In this document: positions 21,794-33,812 of the stretch, piece after piece
How positions within the stretch are numbered: position 1 is the first letter of the stretch
Layout of the letters: each line of letters begins with the position of its first letter
DNA from: Nymphaea colorata
Taxonomy: Eukaryota > Streptophyta > Magnoliopsida > Nymphaeales > Nymphaeaceae
Reading direction: 5' to 3'
NCBI RefSeq assembly: GCF_008831285.2
Contig: NC_045141.1
Span: 13,936,106 to 14,000,105, forward strand
DNA length: 64,000 nucleotides
The notes under the pieces: model-generated
What the model was told of the DNA's origin: nothing
Seen by the model: the letters and a program-made list of their open reading frames with translations, nothing else
The model's database searches: none
Position numbers and translations under genes: made by a program

Positions 21794-23397
21794 CAGGCAC
21801 GGGCAACCTGGTTCTCTTGTCAAATCATAATCAACCATCATCATCGTCAAGATCAAGATTCCGAAATCCCATGGACATGATTTTTTTTACAGAAAGAGAG
21901 AAACAAAAAGAAAAAGTGTGTGAATGATGTCAAACTCTATATTTTTTTCCCTTGTGGTTATCCCTTTGCACAGTCCCTGCCTTGATGTTTTCATTAATAG
22001 CAGTTGGTGGCAGAATGAATGTGTTCATGAGACAGGTGATGAGTCATGTGATTGCAGTGGAGCTTGTCTTCATTCTTGTTCCTGTAGAGGGGATAAGCGG
22101 ATAAGAGTTGGTAGGCTTAGGTTTAGTGCCTGTGTCAGAAGGTGTCCTCATTGGTCGAGCACACGAGCAAACCCCACTTGATTCCCTTGGTCGACTGGTT
22201 GCAGAAATAAACTTTAATGGCTTCCACAGGGGAAAAGTTGCAAGAGTACAAACTACAAAGATCTGGGGTGTTATTTTTATTTTTCTTTCAGGTGGGTAGT
22301 GGTAAAATCTCTCTCTTCCAGTAAACTTAGGAAGACTTGTGCAGGGAGCATGAGGTAAAAATGATGATGTTTGTACGAGTATTTTGCTCTAGTGCATTAT
22401 TTTACCGGAGTAAAAGATGGTAGCGTCAAGGAGCGCAGCATAGCTGGTTGGGTTAGTGCTGTTGTCGTTCAAGCTAATGCTGCCCAAACCTCTGAAAGCA
22501 AGGAAAATTGGGAGCCTAATGCAAAGTAACTAATTAATTGAAAGGTGTATCACTGTTAACATTGATGCCGATGAAGCGCAGGACCCTAAAGATAGGAAAT
22601 AATGATGGTTTTGGAACTACCTTGGTTTTTCACGTTCAATCACCATCAATAAAGTTAAGTTAAAACTCAAGGGGTTTTCAATTAGATATTTTGGAATTCA
22701 TGTGGTTTTCAAATTCGTCATTTGCCTTTTGGTCAGCTTGCACAAAACTACCCTTATGGTCGAGGATCGTTAAATTGGGTAAAGGAAAAACATCAAATTT
22801 AATTAAAAATATAGCATCACCTAGGCCTTAATTGGAATGACACTAAAGTTTAAGGAAAAAAAAATCTATTTGATAAATAATATGTTGTCTATCTGGGATT
22901 TTGTAAAGATTTTAAAAACAAAGGATGGCTTGGGAAACACTTTTTGCACTCAATTAGGAAGAAATAATTTTTATATCATTTTCTAAAGTTTCTAAAAAAA
23001 GGCTAGGTGTGGAAAATTCAAAATGTAAAAAGGTATTTGGAAAATAGTCAATAAACTGCGGATTCTTACAGAAAAACTCGATAATTTAAGTAGTAGTTGA
23101 AAGCCAGATTGGGAGACATAATGGATCAACAAGATCCTGGGGACCATGGATTCTCATTCTTAGCTGGATCTGTCCCCATGTGAAGACCTGAAAGCTCAAT
23201 TACAAATGTCACTACACTCCTTCAGAATATGAGACTTTTTCATATTGGAATCTCAAAATAATTAAAAGCCACCACATGGATGATCATTTGGTAGGTCCCA
23301 ATGTTGGAAATTATGAGCCCCACCAAAAAATATTTGTAAAAATATATTTTTAGTACACCAAAGAGTTCTAAATGGGTCACATGATCTACAGATTTTA
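21794..23397. other. Intergenic DNA, no supported gene
   Basis: The original sequence interrupted by the outer Copia resumes here. A modest open stretch around 22000-22300 (GC-richer, about 60-85 codons in two frames) does not match anything I know. The remainder is AT-rich with poly-A runs. No transposon ends were recognised. Confidence 0.4.
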
Positions 23398-23399
23398 GG

Positions 23400-23780
23400 G
23401 CATGTTTGATAGCTAACTGTAGTAAGAAAACAACGGATTTGAGTACCATGAATTTTAGATCTATGTTAAGTTACCAAAATCTCAAATTTGAGAAGGGATG
23501 TGGGGGGAGAGTTAGACATATGAACCTCAGATATAAGATCATCAACAAACACTTAAAGCTGGCCATCGCCCCCGGCCAGCCCAAAGCCCTTGTTTGCAGC
23601 CCAAGCCCAACCGCTTAGTTATTTGTCTGGCTAGGCCATCAACTTTATATCCATCGAGTACCTTGTTCAAGGTCCGCTCATATTTGAAACTCTTAACGTT
23701 TTACATTTTAGTATCTCAAAGGGCTTTGGTAATGTGCCAAGAGACTCTAAAGGAGCCATCGGCAACACACGAAGAGTTTT

Positions 23781-23811
<31 letters not shown>

Positions 23812-24141
23812 GACTGAGTCGGGCCCCCAGTCTCTGACTCGGGCTAAATTGGCACAGCGAGTTCTTTTATCGGGATGGCCCCAATGTCAAATAATCAACC
23901 CAAGCTCAGCTCATCACAGGCCGAATACCCAACTACCCATTGGGTAACCGGCCCACTGCCCACCCTTAATTGCTGCCCACCCTTAATGTCTCGGACATGA
24001 GATCTGAGGCTGAATTGGAGTTCGCAGTTTTTTTTTTTTTTTTTTTAAAATAAAGTGGGGAAGGGGTTGGGACTATAGATCCACAGTTTCCCATGAATCA
24101 GTGGTAGCCTCGGATTTAAGATACGAGGCTATCAAACATAT
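23400..24141. mobile_element. Possible non-autonomous DNA transposon with TTTGATAGC-type ends
   Basis: The left end (23400-23413, GCATGTTTGATAGC) is inverted at 24128-24141 (GCTATCAAACATAT), 12 of 14 bases matching. Inside are a (TA)n tract (about 23785-23810), a poly-T run (24031-24046) and stretches of GGCC-rich sequence resembling the hAT-like family found elsewhere in the window. No transposase is present. A target-site duplication could not be fixed. Confidence 0.4.
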
Positions 24142-25789
24142 TCTTATGGGAGATATAATTCTGACCTGGCAATGACTGTAGTTTGGTGCCCTCACGAAAG
24201 CTTATTGCTCCCAAAAGCTGTGGGCTCGTTAAAAGGTTGCCATTTGAGTGCCCTCTCTTTCCTTATGTTTGTATTTTTCTTTTACTATTTTCCTGCGTTT
24301 GTAGACAATCGGCATACTCATTTGTAGAGAATTACTAAACAACGACATTTTGTTTCTGAAATTAGGACTGAAACCTGGAATTTTGATTCCATTCCAGTTC
24401 AAGGAAGAACCATGATTCTGAAATTTCATTCTTGAATCAAAATTCCAAACCATCAAATGCCAATGGAATAAAACATTAGATAAAGTGTAGGAGCGTTTTG
24501 TGTTTTCAAAGGTTCAAACATAACTGGATGAGCAATTTGAATTCAAATTGAAACTAAAAAACCCACGTTTGATTGATAATCGGATTCTTTTGATTGTTAA
24601 AGCATTTCCATAACAAAATTCCAAATTGAATTAGTCGGACTTGATAAGAAAATTCACATCTCATTAACAATCAAAGCTCAGATGTGGAAAACCGTTTCCC
24701 TTACCATAGTTGGGCCCAAAATTGAAGTAGTTGGATTTGTTAAGAAAGATTCACGCCTCATTTAATAATCAAGCTTCGGATTCGGCATCTGATTTGGGCA
24801 GGTTCGGGTAGTTTTCAATGTTCGATCTTAATCAGGATCCCATCAGATTAAGCAGTATCAAATTAGGCGAATATCTCATCTAAATTCGAACCATTCACAT
24901 CCATGAAATCGATGATTCCTTAAGCTGCGAGACGTTGCCGAACTGCCAAGCAATTGCAACTCCTCTTTCTTGCTTTGGCAGTCTACCATTCACATTCCGC
25001 AAGCGGCCAAATAAAATGAGTGGATCTAATTGAAGGCAGGCGTTAGAAAAACTCTTTGCTATACCATCCATTTAACCTTGGTTTGGTTTCTTCCAACTCA
25101 AGTTGAGTTGGCGATTTAAATTTGACAACAAAATAATTATGTTTATTAGTTTCCAAAATAATTATCTTATTATAAGGAGGAAAGACGCGCTTGTTTCTTT
25201 TTAAACATACAATGGCTAAAGTTTACTTACGAATCTTTTTTCGTATTTGGCATGATTTTGATAATATCAAAAGCTCAGTTATGTTCTGAATATCATCAAT
25301 CTTCGTGTGCTTCTCCAAAAAGCTTTTCATGAATTTTATAATGTTTTTTTTCAATATTTGGTAATTAATACCGAGGGGCACAGCTAGTATTATGACTGTT
25401 ATTTCCTTAAAATATAGATTAAAATATAGATGGTGAATGTACCACACTCTAATTAATGAGTATGTAGCTTTCCACCCAAATACTAAAACAGCTATAAACT
25501 TCAAATCAACTGAAAATGAAAAAGGAATTCAACCTCCTCCAGATACCTCTCCTATATTCGGTAATAAAAAAAAAAAAATTGTATTTCTTAGGGAGACGCC
25601 TGCGCCACCCAGACATGGTAACATCAATTTATTGGTTTCTATATTTTTAAACAGTCTCTGAAAAAAAGATAGATTCCGGTTTTAAAATTTTGAAGAGTTT
25701 ATTTTGCAGCAAACTACAAAAAAAAAAAAAGTAGATGTAGAAGTCAAACCAGCGTCACGAGCCATACATTCGGTTCACCACTTGAAGTT
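24142..25789. repeat. Intergenic DNA with small repeats
   Basis: A 13-bp perfect inverted repeat (GGAATTTTGATTC at 24378-24390, complement at about 24433-24445) suggests a MITE remnant. A diverged direct duplication of about 70 bp occurs at 24609-24680 and 24713-24782. Poly-A runs occur near 25565 and 25715. No gene is supported. Confidence 0.4.
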
Positions 25790-26300
25790 TCATCCAAGAG
25801 GGTGAGGATGGGAAGAAGGAGGAGCTGGATTTGCAGAAGCCGCCATGTGAGTGACGTAGAAGCAAGGACCAGCTGGGGCCTCAATTTCGCTTTGGGGAAG
25901 ATAAGGATGAGCAGGGGGACCCACCACGCCTCTGCCTGAAATTACAACAGGAGGAGGAAAAGCATTTGCTCCTGCAGGCCGCATCTGAGAAAGATAGTCG
26001 AGTCTCTGACTCTCTGTAGGGAGAAAAGGTGAAGATGCCACCGTTTCCGTTCTTCAATTTTTGAATTCGAAAAGCTCATCACTATTTGGAAAGAAAAAGG
26101 GAAGATCCACCCAATCCTTTAATGGAGGAATCCCTTTGTCCTCGCAACTCCAAGTTGGCAACCCATCAATGACAGTCGCCCCCGCCCACCGTTTCAGGCC
26201 AAAATCAGTAGGCAGTGATGTGTTCTTCCTCCTTCCTTTTCGAGTCCGCCATTTAAGCAATAGCTTTTTCACAAAACTAAATCCTGCTCCTAGACAAAAC
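25790..26300 (-). pseudogene. Possible minus-strand coding remnant with one in-frame stop
   Basis: On the minus strand a frame from about 26300 (after an acceptor-like TTTTGTCTAG) runs to a TGA at 26056-26054 and continues in the same frame for 83 more codons to 25790. Together this is about 170 codons with a single internal stop. The first part is basic (KWRTRKGRRKN) then contains WVDLPFFFPNSDELFEF; the second part is Pro/Ala/Ser-rich (FPPPVVISGRGVVGPP). No ATG starts the frame, so it would need an upstream exon. I do not recognise the product. It may be a decayed gene or a 3' exon of one. Confidence 0.3.
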
Positions 26301-26872
26301 TCATAAAATTCTTATATAATCATAAAATCTTTATATATATATATATGTTGTGACGTCTGAAACCTACTACTCCACACTTTTTAGCATCATTAGGGAAAAG
26401 AACGAAGAAAGGACAATGCTGTCGACGTTGGTCCCCCCGGCTCCACGGCACCTGGCCTCCACCACCCTCCCCTCACTACTTATCCGAAGGAATAAAATTT
26501 CAACTTCTATTTTTTAAATCTTACAGAGTACGCCTTCTCAGGTCCCGCTCTATCTTTTGTGTCTATCCTTTCACGCCAGCGTTTATTTTAGCATTTACAA
26601 TCTTTATCGTTTCGATTCTCTTATTAAATTGTCATTGTTCCGGGACCAACCTCCATCAATTCAGAAAATATTTTCGTCTTTGATATTTTTTTTTCTTCTC
26701 TTGGCAGTTGGCTCCACCAGCCGCGGGCGCCCCCAGAAACAGAGCCCCCTGCATAAGCAACTAACCCCATAAATTTGTCAAAGCGTTAAACACCAACCAA
26801 TTAATATCTCAGGAAGTAGATAAATTCATTGCGTAATATCAAAAGTAAATGAGAAAAAATAAATAAATTACC

Positions 26873-26930
26873 TCGAATACTTCAGGAAGAAGAATGATTG
26901 CACGGGACGACGGACGGGGAGCATTTCCGA
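26873..26930 (-). other. Candidate first exon with strong donor (minus strand)
   Basis: In a GC-rich block on the minus strand, an ATG near 26925 opens a short frame (MLPVRRPVQSFFF) that ends at a consensus-like TTCGAG/GTAATT donor at 26873. An acceptor-like TTATGCAG at about 26753 could join it in frame to a short downstream exon that soon stops. The joined peptide is about 45 residues and unrecognised. It may be a non-coding or truncated transcript. Confidence 0.2.
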
Positions 26931-27485
26931 TGACTTCACGGGTTAAACGCAACGGAAACGGTGAGCGGAACGGCGGATTCCGGCGCACCGGTCGGAAATG
27001 AGCCGCCTTTTATGTGGTTTTGGCAGTTTTTTCTGGCTTTCTGTGCTGCGGTTCTCTGTTGCCAATGGTGACAGGTCCGTTCAATGTTAATTAATATGCT
27101 TAGTTTATTTTGATTATAAGTTGATTAATGAGTCCTCGGCTGTTCTGAAATCAAAGCAGAAACAGAGTTCAAAGTATATTAACATATTGATTATGTACAA
27201 AGGACGCGCGCGTCCCTCATCTCTCTAGATTTCACTCACTCCTTTTGCATCCACAGTGTCTTGCTCTATCAGCCGTACAAAATCTGATAGCAGAAAGGCT
27301 GATTTGTTTTTTTGAGTGCTCTCATGAGTTTTACGGTGAAGATCTGCCGAAGACTGGCCGGTTCTGTAAAACTCCGGCGCCGGAGAGGCTGAACGAGAGA
27401 CGTTCTGGTTAAGAGGACAAAATTATGCATATACAGACTCACACACCTTGATTTTTCTTTTTTCCATGTTTTCTTGCTTCGACGC

Positions 27486-28073
27486 TCACTCTCCGGCTTT
27501 GGACATGTTCGAGAGGCGGCTGGGACGAGGCCGGAAGGCGGCCCTCCGCCGCTGCTGGTGCGACGACGGGCGGATCAGGGTGATGAGAGCCCTCCTCACC
27601 CACTCGCCCTCCACGGTACCGATCCGGACGAGCGAGTTCGTCATGGACGACCTCCTGGCGTCGAGCCGGTTCGACGGAGAGCCCGTGTTCTTGTGGAGGC
27701 TACACCGGAAGGACCCGGGGTGATTCGTCGGCGAGCACATGCACGTCTTCCTGGGCGCCGGCGACGACAGGTTATTCTGCTTTTTCACGACTCCGCTGCG
27801 CTGAGACGAGACGGGCAACCGGGAGAGTGATCGGCTCGGGGATCTCGCTCTATCGAGGGAAAACCTGACGGACGGCGCGGACGCAACGACGTTAACCCTG
27901 GTCGGAGAGGCGGATCTGGTGAAGAATCCGGCGGGCGGGGAAGAGAAGGCAGCGGAAGTGGAGCAGAAGGAGGAAGAGGACTGCGAGCGAGTGGCGGAAG
28001 AGACGAACCTCCCTCCCGGAGAGATCGATCTCTGGAATCCATAACCGTGAGATTTGGCTCTCGACGATGCCAT
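27486..28073 (-). CDS. Serine-rich protein-like, plant-specific
   Basis: A single-exon gene of 195 residues. The frame is open further upstream (to 28184) but that part translates to a Phe/Leu-rich run from a purine-rich leader; the ATG at 28073 gives the family-type start MASSRAKSHGYGFQRS. The N-terminal half is Ser/Arg/Pro-rich with many SP and RSxS sites. The hallmark is CMCSPTNHPGSFRC (about residues 111-124), shared by the plant serine-rich-like family, followed by a basic C-terminal region with WVRRALITLIRPSS. Function in the family is not established, and no enzymatic domain is visible. It sits alone, with telo-box-like motifs upstream, in a locally GC-rich island. Confidence 0.88.
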   Translation of the reverse strand: MASSRAKSHGYGFQRSISPGGRFVSSATRSQSSSSFCSTSAAFSSPPAGFFTRSASPTRVNVVASAPSVRFSLDRARSPSRSLSRLPVSSQRSGVVKKQNNLSSPAPRKTCMCSPTNHPGSFRCSLHKNTGSPSNRLDARRSSMTNSLVRIGTVEGEWVRRALITLIRPSSHQQRRRAAFRPRPSRLSNMSKAGE

Positions 28074-28327
28074 TTTTCTCTCGTTTTCCCGAATCCGAAT
28101 CAGAAGAAAGTAACAAACAAACAAAAAAAGAAGGAAGAAATCAACAGAGAAGAAAAGGAAGAAAAATGCTGATGAAGAAGACAAAGAAGAAGAAGAAGAA
28201 GAGGAGGGCTTGGGTCTCTATTTTGGCAAACCGGGCATCGCTGCAGCGATTCCTTTATAGGAATCGCCGCTAACAGTTTTACCGCCGCGGTGAAATCGGG
28301 CTAACAACTTTCGGTTTTCCCGCTTTC

Positions 28328-28387
28328 TAGGGTTTTCCCTCCCTCCCGGAGCAAACCGCTAGCGGGTAACGGGGCGCTAGGGTTTTT
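28328..28387 (-). promoter_or_regulatory. Two telo-box-like motifs upstream of the serine-rich gene
   Basis: CTAGGGTTTT occurs at 28328-28337 and again at 28377-28386 (AAAACCCTAG on the gene strand), about 255-315 bases upstream of the ATG. Telo boxes are known plant promoter elements of growth-associated genes; use here is inferred. Confidence 0.5.
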
Positions 28388-28565
28388 GGTTAACTCAACC
28401 ACGGGGACCGTTACTCGAGTTAAGATTTAACCGCGAAGGTTTAGAGTGGGGTCCACGAGGTCGGCCTTCCAGTTCCATGCTGTGGGCTCGTCATGCCAGG
28501 TGGGGCCCAACCCCTATCCGCTTCTCCCTTTCCAATGGGTCCTCACCTCACATCCACCGTTCTGC

Positions 28566-28571
28566 CACGTG
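28566..28571. promoter_or_regulatory. G-box CACGTG
   Basis: A palindromic G-box in the context GCCACGTGCC lies about 490 bases upstream of the serine-rich gene. Such motifs bind bZIP/bHLH factors and are common in ABA- or light-responsive promoters. It is a single motif, so function is uncertain. Confidence 0.35.
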
Positions 28572-28599
28572 CCCCCCACAGTTTTTTGTTCTCCAATAT

Positions 28600-30165
28600 C
28601 TATATATTTTGAAAGTCGGTTTTTAACGTATACAATTGTATATTCAAAATTCAGCTTGAGATTGGATTTTATATCATGTGAATATAAAAATCAAATTCAA
28701 ATTGTGAACTTAAAAGACCGGACGCCAATGTGGTATAAACTTTTCTTCAATTATATTTGTATTAGAAATTGAGTTGCAAATACATAATCTTTTTAACTCG
28801 TTTGATTTGAAGGGACAAAAAATCTCTACCACCTAGATGTATTCGAGACTAGGGATGACCAGACCCACTAGTCCACTTGAATCTGGGGATCATGTGGTCG
28901 GTCAACGGGGTCGGGACAGGTGAACATGGACTTGCTTTTAGTGGTTAGGTGCGTGATCGTGCGTTTGCACAACATGAAATTGACGCCCGGACGCTTTCAT
29001 TATTGGAGAGAACATGGGCTGTCCCCAGCGACACATGACTGTCCCTGTTTTCTTTCTTTTAAAAGCCCTTTGTGTCGCTGTGATGGATTAGATTGTGTCG
29101 TTATTCTGCATTAATTATGAATTGATTACTTAGTTTATGGAGACAACACGATATATTTAATGTGGTAGAGGAATTTTTTATCCTGTATAATCTGATCAAT
29201 TTTCTCACCAAATCAATTAAATTGATTTTTAAATTCAAAGTACTATGTCAAATCTTTGGTTTCTTTCTTTCTTTCTCTCTCTTTATCTCTATCTCATAGG
29301 TACAGTGTTTGAATCAATTTTCTTCTATACTAGATATCCAATTAAGAAGGCATTTGACAATGAGAACATTTTGTCTTTGGAAATAAATGTTCTTAAATTA
29401 CACCATCAAAGAACACCGTGTCCTTGTTTTAAAAAATATATTATGTGTATATAAGACATTTAATTATGAAATGTATGGCACATTAACCATAACCACATTA
29501 TGTTTCCAAAAAATAATAGTACTCTTCTTGGAAGTGTATTCTAAGGACATATATTCCAAGAACACATTGTTCTTTATGTCAAATGCCCTTAGAAACTTTT
29601 TAGTAATAGAACCAATCTGAAGTGATTCAAAGGGAATGAATATGAGTGTTAGGAAAAAGTGACTATTGTGAATAAATGAATCTGAGTTTGAAGGTGATAA
29701 ATCATGATCGAGTGCCAAATAAAGGAAAAGGAAACAATATGTTTGATGTAAAGTCAGGAACTCTTTTCTGGAATATGCTTTCCAGAAATTTAAAAAAAAA
29801 AAAGCCTCTGCACACAACATACATATGCCAAAAGAAAAAAAAAGGGCATTTTTGAAATTATAAAAAAATGTCCTTTTTAATCTTTTCATATTTTTCGATT
29901 TCCTATTTTGTTTTTATAAAAAGTTTGTTTTTATATTTAAATCAGAGAATTTTCATCACTAACCATATTAGCGCATCAAAATTTCATACATATTTTCCGC
30001 TTGTTGCAGCCTTTAACTATGCAGATACAATATCCAATATTCTTCACTCGCCAATTGATATGGAAATTCTTTTAGTAGCTTCATTTTTGAAAAGTCTTCG
30101 AGATTATTTAATTAGTTAGAAATTTTTGGTAATTCATAATTGTTATCAAGCATATAATATATCAC
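28600..30165. other. AT-rich intergenic region, no gene seen
   Basis: I see short frames only, with simple CT/TTTC runs near 29260-29290 and poly-A runs near 29790 and 29840. Two GCCAATTGATATGG motifs (about 30048 and 30170) mark the left end of a dispersed repeat described next. Confidence 0.45.
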
Positions 30166-30169
30166 AGGC

Positions 30170-30470
30170 CAATTGATATGGATATTTATTAGTTTAATTT
30201 ACCATGCAGGTCAGGAAAATAAAGAACTTGAGACTATTTAGATAGGCTTGATGATTCATGCTTATCATGGGAATCGGATCAATCTTCATAAAAGCATGCT
30301 TCATATACAGTAAGAAATTTAATTGATTTCTGCCATTTACTCCACTCTTTTCTAGAAATTTATCTTTATCCTGTTACGTTTCCCACAGTTTTTTTAATTG
30401 CTTGAAAACTGTGAGAGATGTTACAAGATAAAGATAAATTGAACGTAAATCCTAAATACTGTAAAAGAAA
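30170..30470. repeat. Dispersed repeat with internal hairpin
   Basis: 30170-30400 matches 37801-37990 in inverted orientation (shared blocks include TTTATTAGTTTAATTT, AAATAAAGAACT, ATGCTTCATAT, AAGAAATTTAATT and TTTCTGCCATTTA). Within it, 30357-30391 and 30405-30440 form an imperfect hairpin with 35-base arms around TTTATCTTTATC and its complement. It is probably an unclassified transposon family. Confidence 0.65.
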
Positions 30471-30996
30471 AAACTTGAGATTATTCTTATTGATTAGATT
30501 TCTTATTGGAGCCATCTAAAGATAATAAAAATCGAACATTATCGGCTCTCTCTGGTCTCTATCTAATGAGAGAGGATACGAGACTTATCAACTAAGAGAT
30601 TCGGTAGTAAAGATTGATCATTTTCATAGTTACCAAAAGAAGTTTTATTCCTTAATTAATTAATTAAATCTCATCGATCTTTTTTCTAATTGGCAGATAT
30701 TCTTCAGTGCAATTTAAGATTTAGTCAACTTTCCAATTCAATAAACATCCATATTCTTCATCTCTAAACAACAGTAACTGTTATATTTGCATGTATTAAC
30801 CGACATGGCATCTTAGTGGCTGATATATTAAGAAGTTATTTTTATTATTATTTAGTTCATTATGAGCGAACTTATCGGCCCAATCTTGCAAGTCTTCCTC
30901 GGGAGATGAAAACTGATATTTGCAACACTCATCCAATGACCACTTCGCAGAATGTATTATATGTTAATTATAAGGTGAAAACGTAGATAGTGAACC

Positions 30997-31160
30997 AATG
31001 ACATTACTAGTTTCTGACTTTATTTCACAATATCGAACTTTATCTGCTGAATGAAAAGCTTATAATTTTCGAAGTATTTTGTCAACTGCATGATGCCATG
31101 CATATGAGAAGATGACGATACCATGTAAAGTAAAACGCAGCAATATTTACATGTTCATAG

Positions 31161-31244
<84 letters not shown>

Positions 31245-31470
31245 TATTTATTTATATGTATGCATGTGTGTGTGTGATGTATCGTGTGTATATTTACAAA
31301 TGACATTACTAGTTTCTGACTTTATTTCACAACATCAAACTTTATCTACTGAGTGAAAAGCTTATAATTTTCGAAGTATTTTGTCAACTGCGTGATGCCA
31401 TGCATATGAGAAGATGACAATACTATGTAAAGTAAAACGCAGCAATATATACTTTTTCATAGCTCATTAA
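30997..31470. repeat. ~165-bp direct duplication flanking a (TA)n tract
   Basis: Copy 1 is about 30997-31165, copy 2 about 31299-31470, over 90% identical by eye. The long (TA)n tract (31163-31241) lies between them. The duplication unit (about 302 bp) therefore includes the microsatellite. Confidence 0.9.
31163..31241. repeat. (TA)n microsatellite, ~79 bp
   Basis: Uninterrupted (TA) run. Its downstream partner at about 31474-31485 is short and followed by (TG)n, suggesting length change after duplication of the surrounding block. Confidence 0.97.
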
Positions 31471-31499
31471 TTTATATATATATATGTGTGTGTGTGTGT

Positions 31500-32180
31500 T
31501 TACGTCATTAATTTTTCATCAACATATCTTTCTTGACAGATTGTTGATGCTTCATTAGTAAAACTTGTAATTGGTGTCACAAACTGCCTTCATCGACCCG
31601 TGCTTCGTTTGCAAGATAGTTCCGAAACATACGATAGTTCAATGCTTCCATATACTTGAAGACCGCTCTAATACAAATATGAAATTACTGATTAACATTT
31701 ACGTGTTTGCATCGCTAGAAATCAGTAGTGACATAAGACTTGCATGACTGATAATTCCATCAGTAGTAATGTGGACTTCACACCATGGGATGTGCATAAA
31801 CAACATTTGAAAGAAGGTTCAATTTATGATTAATGAATCTACGTCTATTATTCATAAATTAAAAACATTATTTCTTTTCACATAAATACATGAATTTTAT
31901 ACACAAGCTATGATGTTATCTAGGGATGTATATGATTAGTACAAGATATGTACTCAGAGAAAACAGTATAATTTATCCAATACCTGAAGAACACGTCCAG
32001 CACATCTGCATTTATTAGTCTGGCTACTGACTCCCTTGTTGCTTTCTTTTGATCTATCATGCCATTAGCCACAACAACTCTGATCCACATGACTTTAATA
32101 GAAAACACCTAGAATATATAATAAAGATCCAAAGTAGATAATCCATGTATTCCGTAGACAACTTTGACCCTTATAGTCAC
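31500..32180. other. Intergenic DNA, no gene seen
   Basis: AT-rich sequence without convincing coding frames. No repeat ends were recognised. Confidence 0.4.
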
Positions 32181-32312
32181 TAAGCCTAGACATCGGGTCA
32201 GGTACCCGGTTTGGGCTCGAGCCCAATAATTAGGTACTGGGCCGGTTCAACTAGGTTGGCCCGACTAAACACAGTTTGGCATGATAAGATATTTTTAATA
32301 TTATTTTTGTTG

Positions 32313-32354
<42 letters not shown>

Positions 32355-32539
32355 ACGTTAATTATATTTATATATGATTTCATATTTCAAACTATTTTTT
32401 TAAATTTTGACCAAGCCAGGCCAAACCAGGCCCGAGCTCGGGGTTCGGGTGTCGGGCCGAGGTTAGGCCCTAGACATTGGCTATAGCCTGGCTTGAGCTC
32501 GACTCCTTATTGGGCTGGGCCAGCCCCATGCCTAGACTA
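32181..32539. mobile_element. hAT-like non-autonomous element (GGGCC-rich ends)
   Basis: The left end TAAGCCTAGACATCGGG and right end CATGCCTAGACTA are imperfect inverted complements and resemble the ends of the 40033-41035 element. GGCCCG-rich subterminal sequence flanks an AT-rich middle holding a (TA)n tract (about 32317-32350). The flanks do not give a clear 8-bp duplication, so the exact ends are uncertain. Confidence 0.5.
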
Positions 32540-32599
32540 AACTCCACCACCCGGGTAAGAGACTGAAGTTCCTCCTCCTCCTTAATCCCCCCTTTCCCT

Positions 32600-32770
32600 A
32601 GGCAATTGAGTGAACCGTCCAGAGTACCACCTACTAGCCTTTAGAGCACATAAGAGTAATGCCCATGAGAATCAAACAGTCGGCCACATTTTCACCGTAA
32701 TGCCCATGAAAATCAAACAGTCTGCTACATTTTCACCGGCCCATCAGCTCAACCAGTTATGCTACAGCCC
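32600..32770 (-). mobile_element. Possible tRNA-derived SINE with 41-bp duplication
   Basis: On the minus strand, TAGCATAACTGG resembles a pol III A box and TGTTTGATTCTCATGGG a degenerate B box. 32657-32697 and 32698-32738 are near-identical 41-bp tandem copies that double the B-box-like part. It is about 170 bp, with no clear tail. SINE identity is inferred from the box motifs only. Confidence 0.3.
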
Positions 32771-33812
32771 TTGTGCTCTCGAAACTTCAATTTCAAATAA
32801 AAAGTTTGCTTTCTAATTAAACAAGCAGTTTTTGCTATTTTGAAAATTGGAAAACATGTTTCAGTTTCGCATCACCGCCTGCATACAGTTCTTCGCTTTC
32901 TGTTGAAATAGGAAATATAGAGACATCAAAACAAAAGATATGCATTCTAAACAAATAAATAACAAAAACCATTGATGCTTTCAACTGCAACCTTTGATCC
33001 TTAAGCTCATACCATTGTTTGCTATACATCCCACATTGCGAGCTACTTAAACTGTAGATACAAGCTCGATACTTGTACGTGTAGTTGATTTTTTTTTTTT
33101 TTTTTTTTTTTTTTTGTGACATGAAAAGGGTGACGATTCATGGTCATGGCTTTTCTGTCGTTATGAAATCTTGATGGAAACCGAATTGATACATACAAAA
33201 ATTTTAGAGCATTTCCTATATATTTTCATTCATAAATTATTAATATGAAGTACAATATCTTTTATTGGCACATCAGAACCTTCAGGGCCATTTGACAACA
33301 GTAACATATTTGCTATTGATTCATGGCTCCTGTTTCGTGAATCTGTTCCATTTTTTAAAGCATATTTATTGGATAATAACTGTGTGTTACTGCTGCCAAG
33401 CTGCTCCTTTATGTGTTGCGATATACAGTCCTCTTGATATCAATGAAATTATGATCTCACAAAATAATTTTTAGACATTTAACCAATGATTCAATAAGAC
33501 AAGATGCATATATTTCAAAGTCCGATCCTGCCATGTGTTGGATGTTAAGTTCATAAGTTCACTTGTTTATTTTTTAGGACCAGTGCCCTCAGGTTTCGAC
33601 TTGCTATATACTTTTATATATGATTTACTTTTTCCCTGAAATTTATTTGGCAATTAAGTTTTTGTTTTTTTTTTTTTAGTCTTGCCAATATGTAACAAGG
33701 GTATTTTGTGCATTACTTTTCACAATCTCATCCATGAATGTTTTCTGCATGAGTAGAAATATAAAACAAAAAAAGCACGTATTTTCAATGTTCAAGTGAA
33801 ATTTTTATAAGA
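32740..33812. other. Intergenic DNA with a 27-base T run
   Basis: An uninterrupted T run lies at 33089-33115. Other frames are short. No gene is supported. Confidence 0.45.

Noticed and set aside
27474-27830. 118-codon plus-strand frame opposite the serine-rich gene
   Set aside because: Shadow of the GC-rich minus-strand gene; the minus frame carries the recognised family motif.
29464-29889. 141-codon Phe-rich minus-strand frame
   Set aside because: AT-rich low-complexity translation with no domain; typical of chance frames in poly-A/T-rich DNA.
31112-31303. Frames encoding long Ile-Tyr repeats (also at 38224, 38240, 44631, 61121)
   Set aside because: Translation of (TA)n microsatellites, not genes.
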